A stretch of 64,000 nt of DNA from Undaria pinnatifida (GCA_012845835.1 JABAKD010000021.1:10899199-10963198); one strand, 5' to 3'. Numbered from the stretch's first letter, positions 52,250-63,744 are shown. Translations and numbers: made by a program. The notes: generated from the sequence alone by a model not told the origin.

Positions 52250-52620
52250 GGTCGCCCCGGTGGTCTTGGGGTTATCCTCGATTGCTATTAACACAATAAA
52301 AACAAGATAGAGTTGGTTCTGGAGTTCAATCCCCTACATGGGTCGGATATGTGAGTGAAATTTCCAGCCTAAATCATCAAAGGAATCTACCTGCTGAGAA
52401 CGTCTATGTAGCAGTGTGGGTAGGCACAATTCGATGCTAGTCGACGGGGGAAGAAAGGGCCGGAGTTTTCTTGTGATAAAACTGAAGGCGCGTGCCGTAG
52501 TGGGGAGGGGAGAGAAGAGCCTGCGTAGTGACCCCGGCTCTGATTTCCGTGGCTACGGAGGGAAACAGATAAAATAAAAGTGCGAAGATAATAAACAAGA
52601 TGGGCACAAAAAATAAAATG
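52250..52620 (+). mobile_element. tRNA-headed SINE, full length
   Basis: Head CGCCCCGGTGGTCTTGGGGT and GGAGTTCAATCCCC. The body has GTGTGGGTAGGCACAATTCG, GACGGGGGAAGAAAGGGCC, GTGATAAAACTGAAGGCGC, GTAGTGGGGAGGGGAGAGAA and GTGACCCCGGCTCTGA, ending in AAAAAATAAAATGAAAATA. Confidence 0.75.
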
Positions 52621-52779
52621 AAAATACCATCCACATTGTATCACCAATCCCCAATATATGGTACAAGCAAACACGTCTGGGTGGCAATGTAACGACCATA
52701 TCGATATTTAAGCCGGAACAGGCCCCATATTTCCGGTCAGAGTGAATATCCCATACTATCTTCAGTAAAAAACGTGCTA

Positions 52780-53190
52780 TCGTGGCCTCGTGGACTCAGC
52801 GTTTCAGCCTCGCCTTGCCGCATGGATAAGAGAGGGTGGGGGACACACCTCCTCACCAAAAATGGGTCTCACGTCGCGCCGAGTCGCGGCCGTTGCGTGC
52901 TGAGCATTGCCGACCATCGCGGAGTCGGTGCCGAGGCTTCTCCCGTTCCATAAGGCATATATATAGCCAGCAATGTGATTGTGTTAAGGTAGGCGCCCGT
53001 TTGGCCAATTCCAAATTTATGAAGCCGGTGTAATGCATTGTTTGCTGGGTTTGGCTTATTCCACCATGTGAGAGACTTCTGGGCTCTTGTAGGCCTACAT
53101 TTATCAACAGTAACGTTTATCTATGCCCGAGGCACACTTGATGGCAAGGCGCTGCTCCGCTCTCAGAGTCCCCTCCCTAGAGAAAGCCTT
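52780..53190. other. no gene recognised
   Basis: A minus frame of 84 codons at 52853-53107 and plus frames are open but unsupported. CGTGGCCTCGTGGACTCAGC near 52780 is loosely tRNA-like without a box B. Confidence 0.3.
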
Positions 53191-53199
53191 TCTAACTCC

Positions 53200-53680
53200 T
53201 TTTGGGGAACCTTCCTGTTTTTTTTTTTTCTTTCTTCGGGGTCTATTTTTTTTGTTCATCTCCGTATTTCATCCCTTTCGTCTTCATTGCGTCTTTTCCC
53301 CGACTATCTCGCTCAGTTTTGTTTTGTTTTTGTGTCTGATTCGGCTTTCGATAAATCGTTTTGTTTTTCTGCAATTTGTTACCCCCCCTCCCCCCCCTCC
53401 CCCCCTCCCCGATTTCCGTACTTTCATCGTTTTCGATCGGTTATTTCGAATTTCTCGCTTCTTTTTAACTTTTCTTTGTTTCTGACTCTGTTTTCGACAT
53501 TTTTTCTTATAATTTGTGCTCTGATACTTTCAATCCCGACGTTTTTTTTTCTTTTCTTTGGAGTACTTTTGAGTTTCGTACGTGCACGTTTTGCACCTAT
53601 TTATCATACGTTCGTATATGCATGTTTGTTTTTTACATGTTTCTTCTGCTCAAATGACAAAAAGGAACACAGCGCTCTTA
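53200..53680. repeat. T-rich low-complexity tract
   Basis: TTTTCTTTC and TTTTTGTTTC words fill the plus strand, with a C-run block at 53381-53410. The 245-codon plus frame here is Phe/Leu/Ser-rich because of this and is not a credible membrane protein. Confidence 0.6.
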
Positions 53681-53689
53681 CAAGTAGAG

Positions 53690-54630
53690 CTACATCATTT
53701 GTAGCGTGTTGTCGTCAAGCATCTTACCACAAGCACAGTCCAGCGCCACGGACGGAGCGGCGGTCGCACCGCTAGCATACAAGGTAATAGGCAAATGCCT
53801 TTCATCCCTGCGTTTTCCGATCCCCAATCCCATTGATCGAGGACGCCCCCCCACCCGCCCTCGGCCAATGGAGAACGCCGGCGTGCGGAGGGAGTTGCCC
53901 CTCAGGGCAACCCTCCCAGTCCCGCCGCACCCGGGGAGGATAGGGCCCCATCCCCGGTTTAGACCTTGTGACAAAATCCGACAACCCACAGGGACGAAAA
54001 TCGAATTCTCCCGGGTCAACACCGGCTGTCGGTGTGGAAACGTAGTTATTTTTTTTGTTCAAATTTCTTAATACGGTACACTGGTACCAGGTACGAAACT
54101 GCAACGCTGGAGTGACGAATTTGCCGCACTACTTGTCCGCCACAACACACACCGCTACCAATACCGTGCTCGATATCGGCACGGCGCCACGGATGAACGC
54201 ATTCCGAATGGGCATGGCCTAAGTGGACAGCTCGTGGGCGGAGGTACCGTCGATCACGTGGAGATCTCGATGGTGAAGGATTATATCCATGAGGCAAGGC
54301 AGATATGGTTGCTTAGATATTGATCGTTGCAGATGCGGAACCAGAGGTACCGGAGTACCAAAGGATGGAGTACCAGAAAATGGTGTACCAGCAGGTAGAG
54401 CGCGAGAGAGGGTATCGTCCTCTCCCTCGTCCCAGGACACAAACTGGCATCCGGGAGATTATTCTCGCTTGACCTTTCGGGATAACACCAAACCCACCAC
54501 AATCTCCGCAGAGCATGTGCGATAACACTAATCAAGCGTCACACTTTGCTACGAGTACGATTAATCTTCTACTTGGCTGACTCACCAGCGCTACCGCCAC
54601 CTCTACCCCAACCACCTCCTCCGTGGAACA
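53690..54630. other. no gene chosen
   Basis: Frames on both strands are open across 53690-54100. Near 54330-54400 GAGTACCA/GGTGTACCAG words repeat loosely. No family or splice evidence. Confidence 0.3.
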
Positions 54631-54639
54631 TTTTGTACC

Positions 54640-54690
54640 CACCCTACAGTTGTCGAACTCACAGCTGACGTACAGTAGTTAGAACCATCT
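54640..54690 (+). mobile_element. diverged FB tip
   Basis: CAGTTGTCGAACTCACAGCT followed by GACGTACAGTAG resembles the degraded tip at 59640-59700 (CGTCGAACTCACAGCTGACG). Confidence 0.4.
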
Positions 54691-54840
54691 TGTAACATAT
54701 CAGCCACGAGAGCAGCCAACCATCAGCACCACAACGTAGCCACAGCAGGCACAGGGAAAGCTACGAGCTAGCACGGCAACCCGTCGAGGGAGAGGGCCCG
54801 GAAAATTCCCAAAATACGTCGCCCGTGTGGCAATATACCA

Positions 54841-55112
54841 TCCCGTCCCGTCAACAAAAAATTACCGTTACCGTCCCGCACCCTCGTGAATAATTATGTT
54901 TGCCGTCGTCCCGCGCCCTCGTAAATCAATATATTGCCCGTGTCGCGGTGAAAAAATATGTTCAACGTTGCGTGCCTGTCGTGAAAACATAACCCATCGA
55001 GGTTTTACCACCGTCCCGTCCCGTTGAGAATATTTACACCCGCGGCCCTGTCCCGTCCCGCCACGAGAATCAATTATTCCATTAGTTTTACCGTCCCGTC
55101 CCGACCCGTCAT
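54841..55112 (+). repeat. CCCGT-rich degenerate satellite
   Basis: CCGTCCCGTCCCG blocks recur at about 54844, 54870, 55012, 55048 and 55092, separated by AT-rich AATAATTA/AAATATGTT spacers, period roughly 35-45 bases. Confidence 0.65.
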
Positions 55113-55289
55113 CGTTTTTGTTCCCCCGCCAAAACAAGTCGAGACACCACCTCCATCGCGTCCCTTCTCGATAGTTAGATAACATGAACAACCTTGCCAA
55201 AGACAAAGGGCACCTGTCGCCACAGGGCAGGCCCGGGAAGCAAGAGAAAAGTACATACAATGACCCCCCCCCACTCCTTTTCAAGCCCC

Positions 55290-55625
55290 CTGCTCCCCCG
55301 CCCCCCGCCCCCACCCCCCATTCAAAACTCCGCCCTCCCCTCAACGGTTATACGACTTACAGGATATACATGATAAACTGATGCATTCCTTCCACAGCCG
55401 TCGGATTTTGTCCCGCTCGAAAACGGGTTTTATATTTTCCGCGCACGTATTGATTAACATCACCCCGTTGACCGTGGTACAAGCCGCACTGCCTGCAGTT
55501 CTAAGGGGAGTGCGTCGCCGACCTATCTCGTATCCTTATCGAGGACACGCACGCACCCAGCAGTAATACGCGCGATCGGAGTATCACACATAGCTTGCAT
55601 AGAAAGACGATTTTCGACGAACTCT
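55290..55625 (+). mobile_element. FB family half element
   Basis: CGCCCTCCCCTCAACGGTTA, GATTTTGTCCCGCTCGAAAA, TGATTAACATCACCCCGTTG and GCGCGATCGGAGTATCACAC follow the arm order of 22265-22640. The tip is degraded (GATTTTCGACGAACTCTC). Confidence 0.65.
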
Positions 55626-55689
55626 CAAGGGATACACAAAATTATACTGTACCTGGTAGTGTTTTTTTCAACCATTTCTCCGCAGTGAC

Positions 55690-55830
55690 GTCGATAGGGT
55701 TTTTTTCGGATGGATTCCCTGGGGGTATTCCTCAGCTCCTGAGAGTGTCTGTGGAGCCTGTTCTGTGAACACGGACTTGATTACGCGAGGTAATGTGAGA
55801 ACGACAGCAACGTACGAAATGGATTATTAT
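55690..55830 (+). mobile_element. relative of the 33.4-kb small TIR element
   Basis: CTGGGGGTATTCCTCAGCTC, GTGAACACGGACTTGATTAC and GAGGTAATGTGAGAACGAC match parts of 33440-33690. Only one end is clear. Confidence 0.45.
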
Positions 55831-55929
55831 TTTTCTGATGTCATGGCTCACTCGTACGGGATTGGGGAAGGATCATTCCATTCTACGAAATTATAGAGGT
55901 ATACCCCTATGTGGCGTAAATGGTTTCTG

Positions 55930-56045
55930 GACTATTGGGGCTCCTTGACCCCTTCACAACTGGAACCCCTTTTGGGGGACAACTTTACTTGGAGTTAGTA
56001 TATGGAGGGATTTGGGGGGCTCTAAAGGGGTTAACCCCCAAAAAG
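55930..56045 (+). repeat. R9 repeat, reverse of 36550-36622
   Basis: CTTCACAACTGGAACCCCTT, TTGGAGTTAGTATATGGAGG and GGGGGGCTCTAAAGGGG are the reverse complement of the 36.55-kb segment with few differences. Confidence 0.65.
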
Positions 56046-56503
56046 TCAGACCAATCGCTTTTTTTTTGCATAATTTTTGTTGTGTACCTAGGCCATAGGT
56101 GTGTTTCACCCGGTCGAATTTTATTTTTGGTCAAAAAATCAGGTTTTAGGAGGAGAGGTCCTAAAAGCTCCCAAAACACTGAGGAACACCTCGGAAGAAA
56201 AAAATGATGAACCCCTATCTGGTAGGTACACGTATGCAAGTATACTTTTTATTTTTCTTCCTTGTGCCGACTCTAATGTTTTTTGTGGTTCATGCTGTAA
56301 CATGTTGCGACGACGCAAAACCTTTCAGCTTTTTCATCTTTCTAGTTCATCTTTTTTTTTTTTCCCTTACTGCGAACAGCCTGGTGTGCCGGTTTTCCAT
56401 GTTCCCACATTTTGGCCCACGTGCTCTTTGCGGCGGGCAATTCATGGCCACATCACAAATCACCTCTTGCTATATTTGCAACGTAATGTGCCTCTCTGTC
56501 TCG

Positions 56504-57260
56504 TAGTTTCTGACTAGAGAGCTCGCCTCTCTATGATATGAGGCATCAGCACGGACACTGGTTGCGCGGGATGTTAATGGGTGGAATAGCAGTTTCATGT
56601 AAAGAACACACACAAGCATTGTTTGCTTCAAGTTGTTGCGACGACGCATTCCAACACCTGCCCGATACCTCGCATCATACCTCTGTCGTGCCATACTTGA
56701 AAGAATATTTATGTGAAATGATAAAATAATGCATACGAGTATACTAATAAATGTTGTACTTTATGAATACAATCGTAGTGCAAACGACGCCTGCCACGAC
56801 GATAGAGCTGGCAGCAAATTAGTGGCAAAAACATTTTCCCAATCAATCTCGGGGCTCCTCTACCCAATATCGCTGGAATGACAATTTGTTTTGCGTACGT
56901 ATTGTTTTATATTCTAGCACCCTACCCCACAGGTAACAGGTATCTGTTCCTCTTCAGCATTTACATATGAATCTGGTCTTCTTGCCTTGCCCAGTCTATC
57001 CTTTCTTCCGATGTTCCTGCGGCAACACACTCTTCAGAACACCTGTCGTTTGTTTTGCTATTTTTTTTTTTTTCTCTTTCTTTTTAATGCTCTGTCTTGT
57101 TTCTTTGTTGTGCTCTGGTACCCGGCACGCTAGCATTTCACTTGCTTCATGAATTGCGACTGTTTGGTTTACTCCGTTTCCCAGCCAGTCTGTGACCACA
57201 GAATTTGTACCTCTTTAGGTTGAAGAATCAGCACGGACTCTCGCGGAGATGTCGGGAGAC
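56504..57260 (+). repeat. two partial copies of segment A of the 31-kb repeat
   Basis: GAGGCATCAGCACGGACACTGGTTG...GTAAAGAACACACAC at 56540-56615, and CTGTGACCACAGAAT...GTTGAAGAATCAGCACGGAC at 57190-57239, resemble A' (GTGAAGAATCAGTACGGACACTGGGTG). This shows A is a dispersed family and not unique sequence. The stretch between has only short frames and a T-run at 57061. Confidence 0.5.
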
Positions 57261-57267
57261 GGCACTT

Positions 57268-58320
57268 TTACTCCTTGATGCACTGACGGCAAAACCCGGG
57301 GACACCAATAAAAATCCCCGTTTTATGGAAAACTTCTGACCTGCTGTGTTGTCGGTACGTTTTCCGCCATTTTTGTCTGCGTTTTTTTTCTCGTTCGGTT
57401 TCAGATCTATGCATAGCAGTATGCTGGTATATCGCGAGCAACGAGCAACACAGCAATATCCTCGTATCTTCTTGCTCCTTCATGAGGTGTTGGTGTATTG
57501 GTGGCGTTTTGCATGCACCGGTCTTTTCGCTTTTCACTTATAGCCGCTTTCCTGCCGATCACCGTATTAAAAATGTAAAGCTCACTCGAGGCCGGGGGAG
57601 AACGTTTCCCCAGCTTCAGAAAGACATCCATGGCGGTCTGACTTCAGCTTACAAGCTGCAGGCTGCCTATGTCTGCCTCGGCGCTGATGCTGCTGCTGCT
57701 GTTCTGGTGCTGGCACACAAGCACGCAGCAGCCAGCGGCCAGCAGCACAAAAATACAATAAAATAAAGGTTTCCACAGAGATAAGGCGTTTTTCTATTGG
57801 GGATAATGGACAATCCGGCTGGACGGATGGAAACGATGCCTTGACGGACGACCTTGACTCACTGATTGCCTGACGGTTGCCCGTCTCCTGCCATCTTGGA
57901 CTCTGGGTGTACTAATGTCATGGGTGTCGTGGTAGAAAGAAAGGCGACACACACAACCCTGTCAGCCGAGGAAAATGAGATTGATCATCGAGCTGCACGT
58001 TCAGTTTCCTCAAAATCGGGATATGGGGTATGAAGCTCAGCAAAAATGAGGCTCCAGCCCCAGAAAAAAATGGCGAGCCTCTACTACCGTACGTAGGACG
58101 TGTCAAAACAAAAAAATAAGGATGCCACTACGTGAACAAAATCAATACGTAGTTTTCATCAAAATGGCACTTTTCAATTTTTGTTCCCTCCTTTCTCTTG
58201 TATCTTGTATCTATCTCTTTTCCATTGCTGTCTCCCCTCCTCTTGCAATTTGTCTGGTTTGCTGGCCTCGAGACGACCTTGTTAGTATATGTATTTCGCA
58301 ACCAGGGGACCCCAAGAGAG
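57268..58320. other. no gene chosen
   Basis: A minus frame at 57407-57631 starts at an ATG and a plus frame at 57482-57766 overlaps it; both read plausibly and cannot be separated. Elsewhere nothing is recognised. Confidence 0.25.
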
Positions 58321-58339
58321 AGTAGCATCGTAATACGCG

Positions 58340-58480
58340 GGGTGTTGGCTCAATCTACGCCGATCCATTCCTTAATAGGGGACACACCCAGCAATACCGC
58401 GATCGAAGTATCACACACAGCAGGTTGCAAATATGAGTTTCGGCGAAATCTTCGATCTCACAGCTGGTGGAGGGAGTCTC
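58340..58480 (+). mobile_element. FB tip
   Basis: CGCGATCGAAGTATCACACA, TATGAGTTTCGGCGAAATCT and CGATCTCACAGCTGG match the FB tip; the arm is missing. Confidence 0.6.
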
Positions 58481-58604
58481 CAAGTCCATATTTTGCAATC
58501 TTTATTTCGTACTTACTTGCCGTATTCTACACTGAACTCTTTGGTTGGTCAGTTCCACCACGCACGTACGCGTTAGCTACGATATATGGGGGGGGGGGCA
58601 GTAA

Positions 58605-58805
58605 TATCGTGATGCAACGTAATTCGACGCGGATCGACGAGGGAAGAAAGGGATTTTTGATGAGCCTTCTCGAGGTCAAAATGAAGGCGCGTACCGCAGC
58701 GTGAAGGAGGGAGAAGAGCCTGCTTTTAGTATGGGGATCCCGGGTCTGAGTTACAATCTAGGGAGGGAGAACGGCAAAAAAAAAGCAGAATATTATCGAA
58801 GTATG
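58605..58805 (+). mobile_element. SINE body, headless copy
   Basis: AACGTAATTCGACGCGGATC, GACGAGGGAAGAAAGGG, AAAATGAAGGCGCGTACC, GGAGAAGAGCCTGC and GGGTCTGAGTTACAATCTAG in SINE order, then nine A at about 58774. Confidence 0.65.
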
Positions 58806-58931
58806 AGAAAATATGGGTATTGTACGTACGTAAGAAGTTTGACCAATCAGATCAATGCGGTAATTCATGGTCGTATGAGCGATAGCATTGGGCACACCTG
58901 GCCCAGCTGTGTGGGCGACGACCTAAATACA

Positions 58932-59205
58932 CTAGACTATACTATTAATAGAAGGGATGAACAAAAAAAAAGATTTGTGATTATTTTATACTGATAATTA
59001 TTTGGATGGCAGAGGTTGTTGAGTCTGGACCCAGTAAGTCGGATAGTCGGCGCCTCCGGAAAGCGTATACACTATAGTATTAATAGAAGGGATGAGCAAA
59101 AAAGAAAGAGTTGTGATTACTTCATACTGGGTGTTTATTTAGTTGGCAGAGGTTTCTGTCTATAGACTCAACAAATTCGGATAGTCGGCGCCTCTGGGAA
59201 GCGAT
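58932..59205 (+). repeat. tandem duplication, period about 133 bp
   Basis: TATTAATAGAAGGGATGA, TTGTGATTA, TGGCAGAGGTT and GTCGGATAGTCGGCGCCTC occur once from 58937 and again from 59070, in order, with small changes. Confidence 0.75.
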
Positions 59206-59209
59206 TGAC

Positions 59210-59635
59210 TATTTAGCCCGACTGGTACGAGTAGCTACTGGTAGTTGGTAGCTCAAGTCGTGGCCGAAACACATCTCTTGAGTTTACAACATCCACACAC
59301 GTCGTCGAGAAAATCTGATTGCAAGTTGGAAATTCGTCGGAGGAGGCGTGTTAATATCCGCCACATGTAGCCAGGTAGATTGAAGTGTTCACTGCTTGTA
59401 AAAAGCGCACAGCGACAGAAAAAAAACAAGAATATCAAAGGAAATACATCATAGGTCGGCGAATCAGACGCTGCCCATTGGCAGTGAGAAAATAAGGCTC
59501 GCTTGGGCGAACACTAAGGAAATTTGGACCAGGGAGTCGTGCTCAGCGGCGAGTGCCAAACTACGGCTTACTTCGTATATAATGGCATATCATGCTCAAG
59601 GTTGTTGAATGGTTTTGTCACAACAATAATCTGGG
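59210..59635. other. no gene recognised
   Basis: Short frames only. Confidence 0.35.
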
Positions 59636-59639
59636 GCCC

Positions 59640-59700
59640 ACAACAAGCAGCTTGCGAAGATGAGTATAGACTCTAAATTCGTCGAACTCACAGCTGACGT
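59640..59700 (+). mobile_element. diverged FB tip
   Basis: AGCAGCTTGCGAAGATGAGT and TCGTCGAACTCACAGCTGAC keep the FB tip order. Confidence 0.5.
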
Positions 59701-59704
59701 TGTT

Positions 59705-60235
59705 AGAATAATCTTACTATGTGGGATTTTCTTGTTGGCGGGCCAATACTGTACGGGAATGCACGGTTTTGTTTTGACCGTTCGATAATGTGCAGGCAGC
59801 ATGATGAGCTTCGGCGTCGATCAATCACAGATATTGCCTGAGAGTAAGATAAAGCCGAGGGGAACCCACAAAAAGGGAAACCCATGCACGAACTCTACGA
59901 ATAGCTGTCCATATAGCCATTGTGGAGGGTACAAGGCAGAAGGGACAACAAGCCAGGAGTAAGCGAAAGGAAGGATGTAACCAAGGGAAAGGCTAGCGCT
60001 AAGGAAGGTCTTCAGTGAGGAAGAACGCTTAGAGATATTCGGGAGGTCACACGTAGAGAAAGGAACGAAAACGTATCTGCACGGCCCAATGGACTACGCG
60101 AAAAACGCTTGAACTGCGTCTTCGTGTAGGGGAACTGCGCTTTCGTGTAGGGACCTGGACCTGCCAGGAAGAGCAAAAGACGTATGCCAGTCAGCAGTTG
60201 GGTGGAGGACAAAGAAGGCGCACAGAGCTGCCCTT
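59705..60235. other. no gene recognised
   Basis: Short frames only; one local duplication, AACTGCGTCTTCGTGTAGGG/AACTGCGCTTTCGTGTAGGG at 60112 and 60132. Confidence 0.35.
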
Positions 60236-60239
60236 GTGA

Positions 60240-60600
60240 CAACGCAGACGAGAGTAGAACCCACGAGTCTTAGTGGGAGAATTCTGCACTGTGTACAAGG
60301 AAGAAAATAATGTGTTAAGAGGAGGAGATGAGGAAAATAGACGGATGTGACATGGAGGGTTTCGGGTGCACTAGATACTAGCGAGAGAACGATTGCTATC
60401 CTATTAGATAGACGTTGGCCACAGACGGCCAAAGAAGTAGCCAAGATAAGCAGTTCATTTGATATACGAAGTGTATTGAAGAAACGTACTGAGCGCCCCA
60501 AAGTGTTGGAGGTGTCTCTGTTAGGAGTAGGAACGGTGCGCCATCTCGAAAGGAATGCGTGGTAAATAGCCAAATTACAAAGGCAAACAGCAAATGAGCA
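60240..60600 (-). repeat. R2 dispersed repeat, copy 3
   Basis: On minus GCATTCCTTTCGAGATGGCG, AACAGAGACACCTCCAACAC and TTGGCCGTCTGTGGCCAAC align with 5088-5420 over about 330 bases, the longest pairing of the family. Confidence 0.65.
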
Positions 60601-60784
60601 CGCCCCCCCCCTCCCTTTCCCTCGCCCCTACCGCCTCCCTGCCTCCCGACTCCCCCACCCCCCCCATCACCGTCGGCACTCTGGCACATGCGCACATGTG
60701 TTAGAGATCCCACCGTAGGGCTTGCACTTTTTCGGCCAACTGTTTCTGGCCAGTGGAGCTCCTTAATGTGGATTTTTTTCCTTC

Positions 60785-60962
60785 TTCTTTGTCCCATTTA
60801 TTATCCTCGCGTTACTCTCGCGCCCCCCCTCCCAGTAGTAGCTCAGATCCGGGGTCCCATAGCGGGCCCTCCTCCCCCCTTCCCACTACGGTACGTGCCT
60901 TCATTTTTATCGCGAGAATAATTCAGCATTTTCTTCCCTCGTCGACTCGTGTCGAATCGTGG
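60785..60962 (-). mobile_element. SINE body, headless copy
   Basis: Minus: CGACGAGGGAAGAAAATGC, TCGCGATAAAAATGAAGGCA, GTAGTGGGAAGGGGGGAGGA and GGGACCCCGGATCTGAGC, close to the 465 and 20995 copies. Confidence 0.7.
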
Positions 60963-60964
60963 AA

Positions 60965-61620
60965 CAATCGGTTATTAAAATATAATGATTTTACACGCAT
61001 AGTGGTTTTGGGGGTAGAGCATACAAATTTTGCTCGGGTCACACGCACGAACGCCTTCGAAGAAATGTTTCGGAGTGAGATATTGACCGCCTCCTCCTGC
61101 TAGGGGCCCCGAAAATAATACGTAAAATCTGCTTGCACACCCAGCATGGGATGCCTCCGTAACAGCAGCCAAATACTAACGTAGCTGTCCCTAAGAACCT
61201 CACGCTCGAACGAAAAATTGTGGCCACCGCCAACTGTGTGTGTTGGCGGGAAGTGATACCATAGCACCTGCGGCTGCCGCCTCGCGAGGATGGTGTGTTT
61301 GAAAAATCCCGCAAAAACAAAAAAAAACTTTCTCCATTCCTCGGTTCGTTCTTTTCTAGGATATATATCCCCGGCCCTGGGTCGGGACTTGGAGATTCGG
61401 TCATGCGAGGATGGAAAAGAGCCCCTAGTTTTTTGTGCCGTCGAAAATTAGTAGTTACACAGCGGGTAACCCAATTTAAGAGCGCCCAGGACAAGATTTT
61501 TCGGGACTTAATTAAGCACGGTCAAACCGGCTTGTTCCGCCTGGTTTGAAAGCTAAACTGTAGTATATTGTCCACTGCAGGAACTATCCCTTTCTAAGGG
61601 TGCAGCAGAAGTTCCTGAGC
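60965..61620. other. no gene chosen
   Basis: A minus frame at 61039-61494 and a plus frame at 61295-61549 overlap. Neither has splice support. No repeat match. Confidence 0.25.
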
Positions 61621-61629
61621 TCCCGAAAT

Positions 61630-61800
61630 GAGGGAATGTCGCCCGCAACATGACTTCGAAGAGCAATCGACCGTGTAACTCGACTATTATTCCTGTTTTA
61701 GCTCGTAGCCCTAACGCAAAAATATTCGCAAAAATATTATACTCGTAGCCGATAGGGTCACACTTGAGGATGCCAGAAACCCCTTTGGCTCAAAACGTGC
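61630..61800 (+). repeat. R4 dispersed repeat, copy 3
   Basis: CCCGCAACATGACTTCGAAG, GATAGGGTCACACTTGAGGA and TGCCAGAAACCCCTTTGG match 12885 and 16500. AATATTCGCAAAAATATT words in the middle are specific to this copy. Confidence 0.6.
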
Positions 61801-61804
61801 AACA

Positions 61805-62260
61805 CCCATGGCTCACAGATAAGAGGAGCAGTGTGCAGTTAACTGTCAGCACCGCAATCCCGACATGCATGCCGGCAAAAACTCTTGGGGTTTAGACTAG
61901 GATTTTTTTTAGAAATTGGAAAGGGGTTAAGAGCTCCTGTTGCGGTTTTTCACGGCGTGCCCTTGAAAACCGGGCATTAAGAACAGTATATATAGCTACT
62001 GAAAGTACTGCATCGGCAGGGAAGAGGTCTTGCTCTCTAACGCACGCACAAAACATGCTGCCTCAGCACACGCATGCGCAGGAAGCCACGCAGACATGCA
62101 CGTATGTGCAAGCCAGACAGGCGGTCCAGCACGGCGGTGGCATCGAGCAGCAGATTATATCGTTTATCGATGATTGATTGATTGAACACGGATTATCATC
62201 TGCAGTGGCGTTCCTGATTTAAGGACCCCTCGGAACGGCTCAGCGTACGATATACGGTTC
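61805..62260. other. no gene recognised
   Basis: Mixed sequence with GCACGCATGCGCAGG- and ACACGCATGC-type words near 62040-62110; nothing assigned. Confidence 0.35.
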
Positions 62261-62264
62261 TTTT

Positions 62265-62480
62265 CTTTTTTTTTCTTCTTCTTTTTCTTCGTCCCATTTA
62301 GTATCCTGACACTACCGTCGCGCTTCCTCCCAGTACTAACTCAGATCCGGTGTCACATATCGAGCCTTCCTCCTCCCCTGTCCCACATCCCACGGTACGT
62401 GCGTTCATTATGATCGCGAGAATAATTCAGTCTTGTCCTGTAGTTTCTTTCCTCGTCGACTCGTGTCGAAATTTACGGCT
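62265..62480 (-). mobile_element. SINE body, headless copy
   Basis: Minus: CGACGAGGAAAGAAACTAC, TCGCGATCATAATGAACGCA and GTGACACCGGATCTGAGTTA in SINE order, more diverged than most. The A/G-rich run (T-rich on plus) at 62265-62290 marks the tail. Confidence 0.6.
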
Positions 62481-62694
62481 CTTATTTCCCGTCCTCTCTT
62501 GCCTCAGATTGGGCATCATACATCTACACCCGGTAGGATTTTTTTACTACCAGGTATCGTATGGTATACGCGTCACAAGGCGCGACGATCTGGTTGGGCG
62601 GTTGGACCTGTGTTTAGTCCGACTTTATTTTAGAAAATACATGTTTTGGAAAAAATGAGAAAATACACTTACATATATATATATCACCAGTATA

Positions 62695-63740
62695 AAAATA
62701 TGCATACACTCCAGCTGTGAGATCGAAGATTTTGTCGAAACTCATCTTTGCAAGCTGTGTGATACTCCGATCGCGCGTATCACGTGTTGTGTGCCCTCAT
62801 TGAGGATATAGGTCGGCGACTCCCCTTGGAACTACAGTGTAGCTATTAGGGTCGACAGGGTGATGCTAGTCAGTCTGTGCGCGTAAACTATAAAACCCGT
62901 TTATGAGGGGGACAAAATCTGGCAGTTATGGAAGGAAATACATCCGTTTATCAAGTGAATTCTGTAAGTCGTATAACCGGTGAGGGGAGGGCGGAGTTTT
63001 TAAGGGCGTGGGGGCATGGGTTTGAACAAGAGCGAGCGGGGGGGGGAGGGGAATGGGCGGGGCAACTCAAAATGTGCGTGGAAACTAATAATCCTTTAAG
63101 GGAATGAATCTGACGGTTTTGGAAAGATTGCACCAGTTTATTATGTATATCCTGCAAGTCGTACAACCAGTGAGGAGAGGGCGGAGTGTTCGAGGGGGTG
63201 GGTCGGGGGGGGGGAGAGTTTTTAACAGCTGTAGGTCGCATAGATGTAGGGGTTTGCTATACGCGTGTTGCTAGGGCTAGGCGATGGTGCGGGTGGTGGG
63301 GAAGGAGGGGGTGTTGGGGTTGGGGGGGGATGAATTAAAGCTACGTCATGGATGGCTAGAAAGATAATGACGTGATATCAATTGCGTAGAAGTGTACATT
63401 ACTCTGGCCGATTTCGATTTTAGGTGGGTCGTTTGAACAAGCGGGAACGGGAAAACAAAAGGGGGGGGGGGGCGGAAAGGAATTGGAGCTACTGCATGGA
63501 TGGCTAGAAAGATGATGAGGTGATATCAGCTGACTGGTAGTGTTTACTACTCTGGCAGATTTTGATTCTAGGTGGGGCGTTTGAACAAGAGGGATCGGGG
63601 GGGGCGGGGGGCGGGCGGGACACTTCAATACGTGCGCGGAAACTATATAAATCCTTGAAGGGGACAAATCTGGCGGTTGTAGCAGTAACACATCCCTTTA
63701 TATCCCCTGCCTGGTATTATTTACTATTCTAGCAGATTTG
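62695..63740 (-). mobile_element. FB family half element with sub-repeats
   Basis: From the tip (CACTCCAGCTGTGAGATCGA, GTCGAAACTCATCTTTGCAA) the arm continues with GGTCGGCGACTCCCC, GTCGACAGGGTGATGC and GGTGAGGGGAGGGCGGAG. The last occurs again at 63165-63187. ATTTTAGGTGGGTCGTTTGA and ATTCTAGGTGGGGCGTTTGA give a roughly 170-bp outer duplication. It equals the right half of the 21.4-23.9-kb element. Confidence 0.65.
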
Positions 63741-63744
63741 ATGT

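Noticed and set aside
53038..53775. 245-codon plus-strand frame, apparently a hydrophobic membrane protein
   Set aside because: The frame is Phe/Leu/Ser-rich because the DNA is T-rich low-complexity sequence. It has no defined membrane-segment pattern, start context or splice signals.
57407..57766. Opposed frames on both strands, the minus one starting at ATG
   Set aside because: Both read plausibly, neither has splice or homology support, and they exclude each other.
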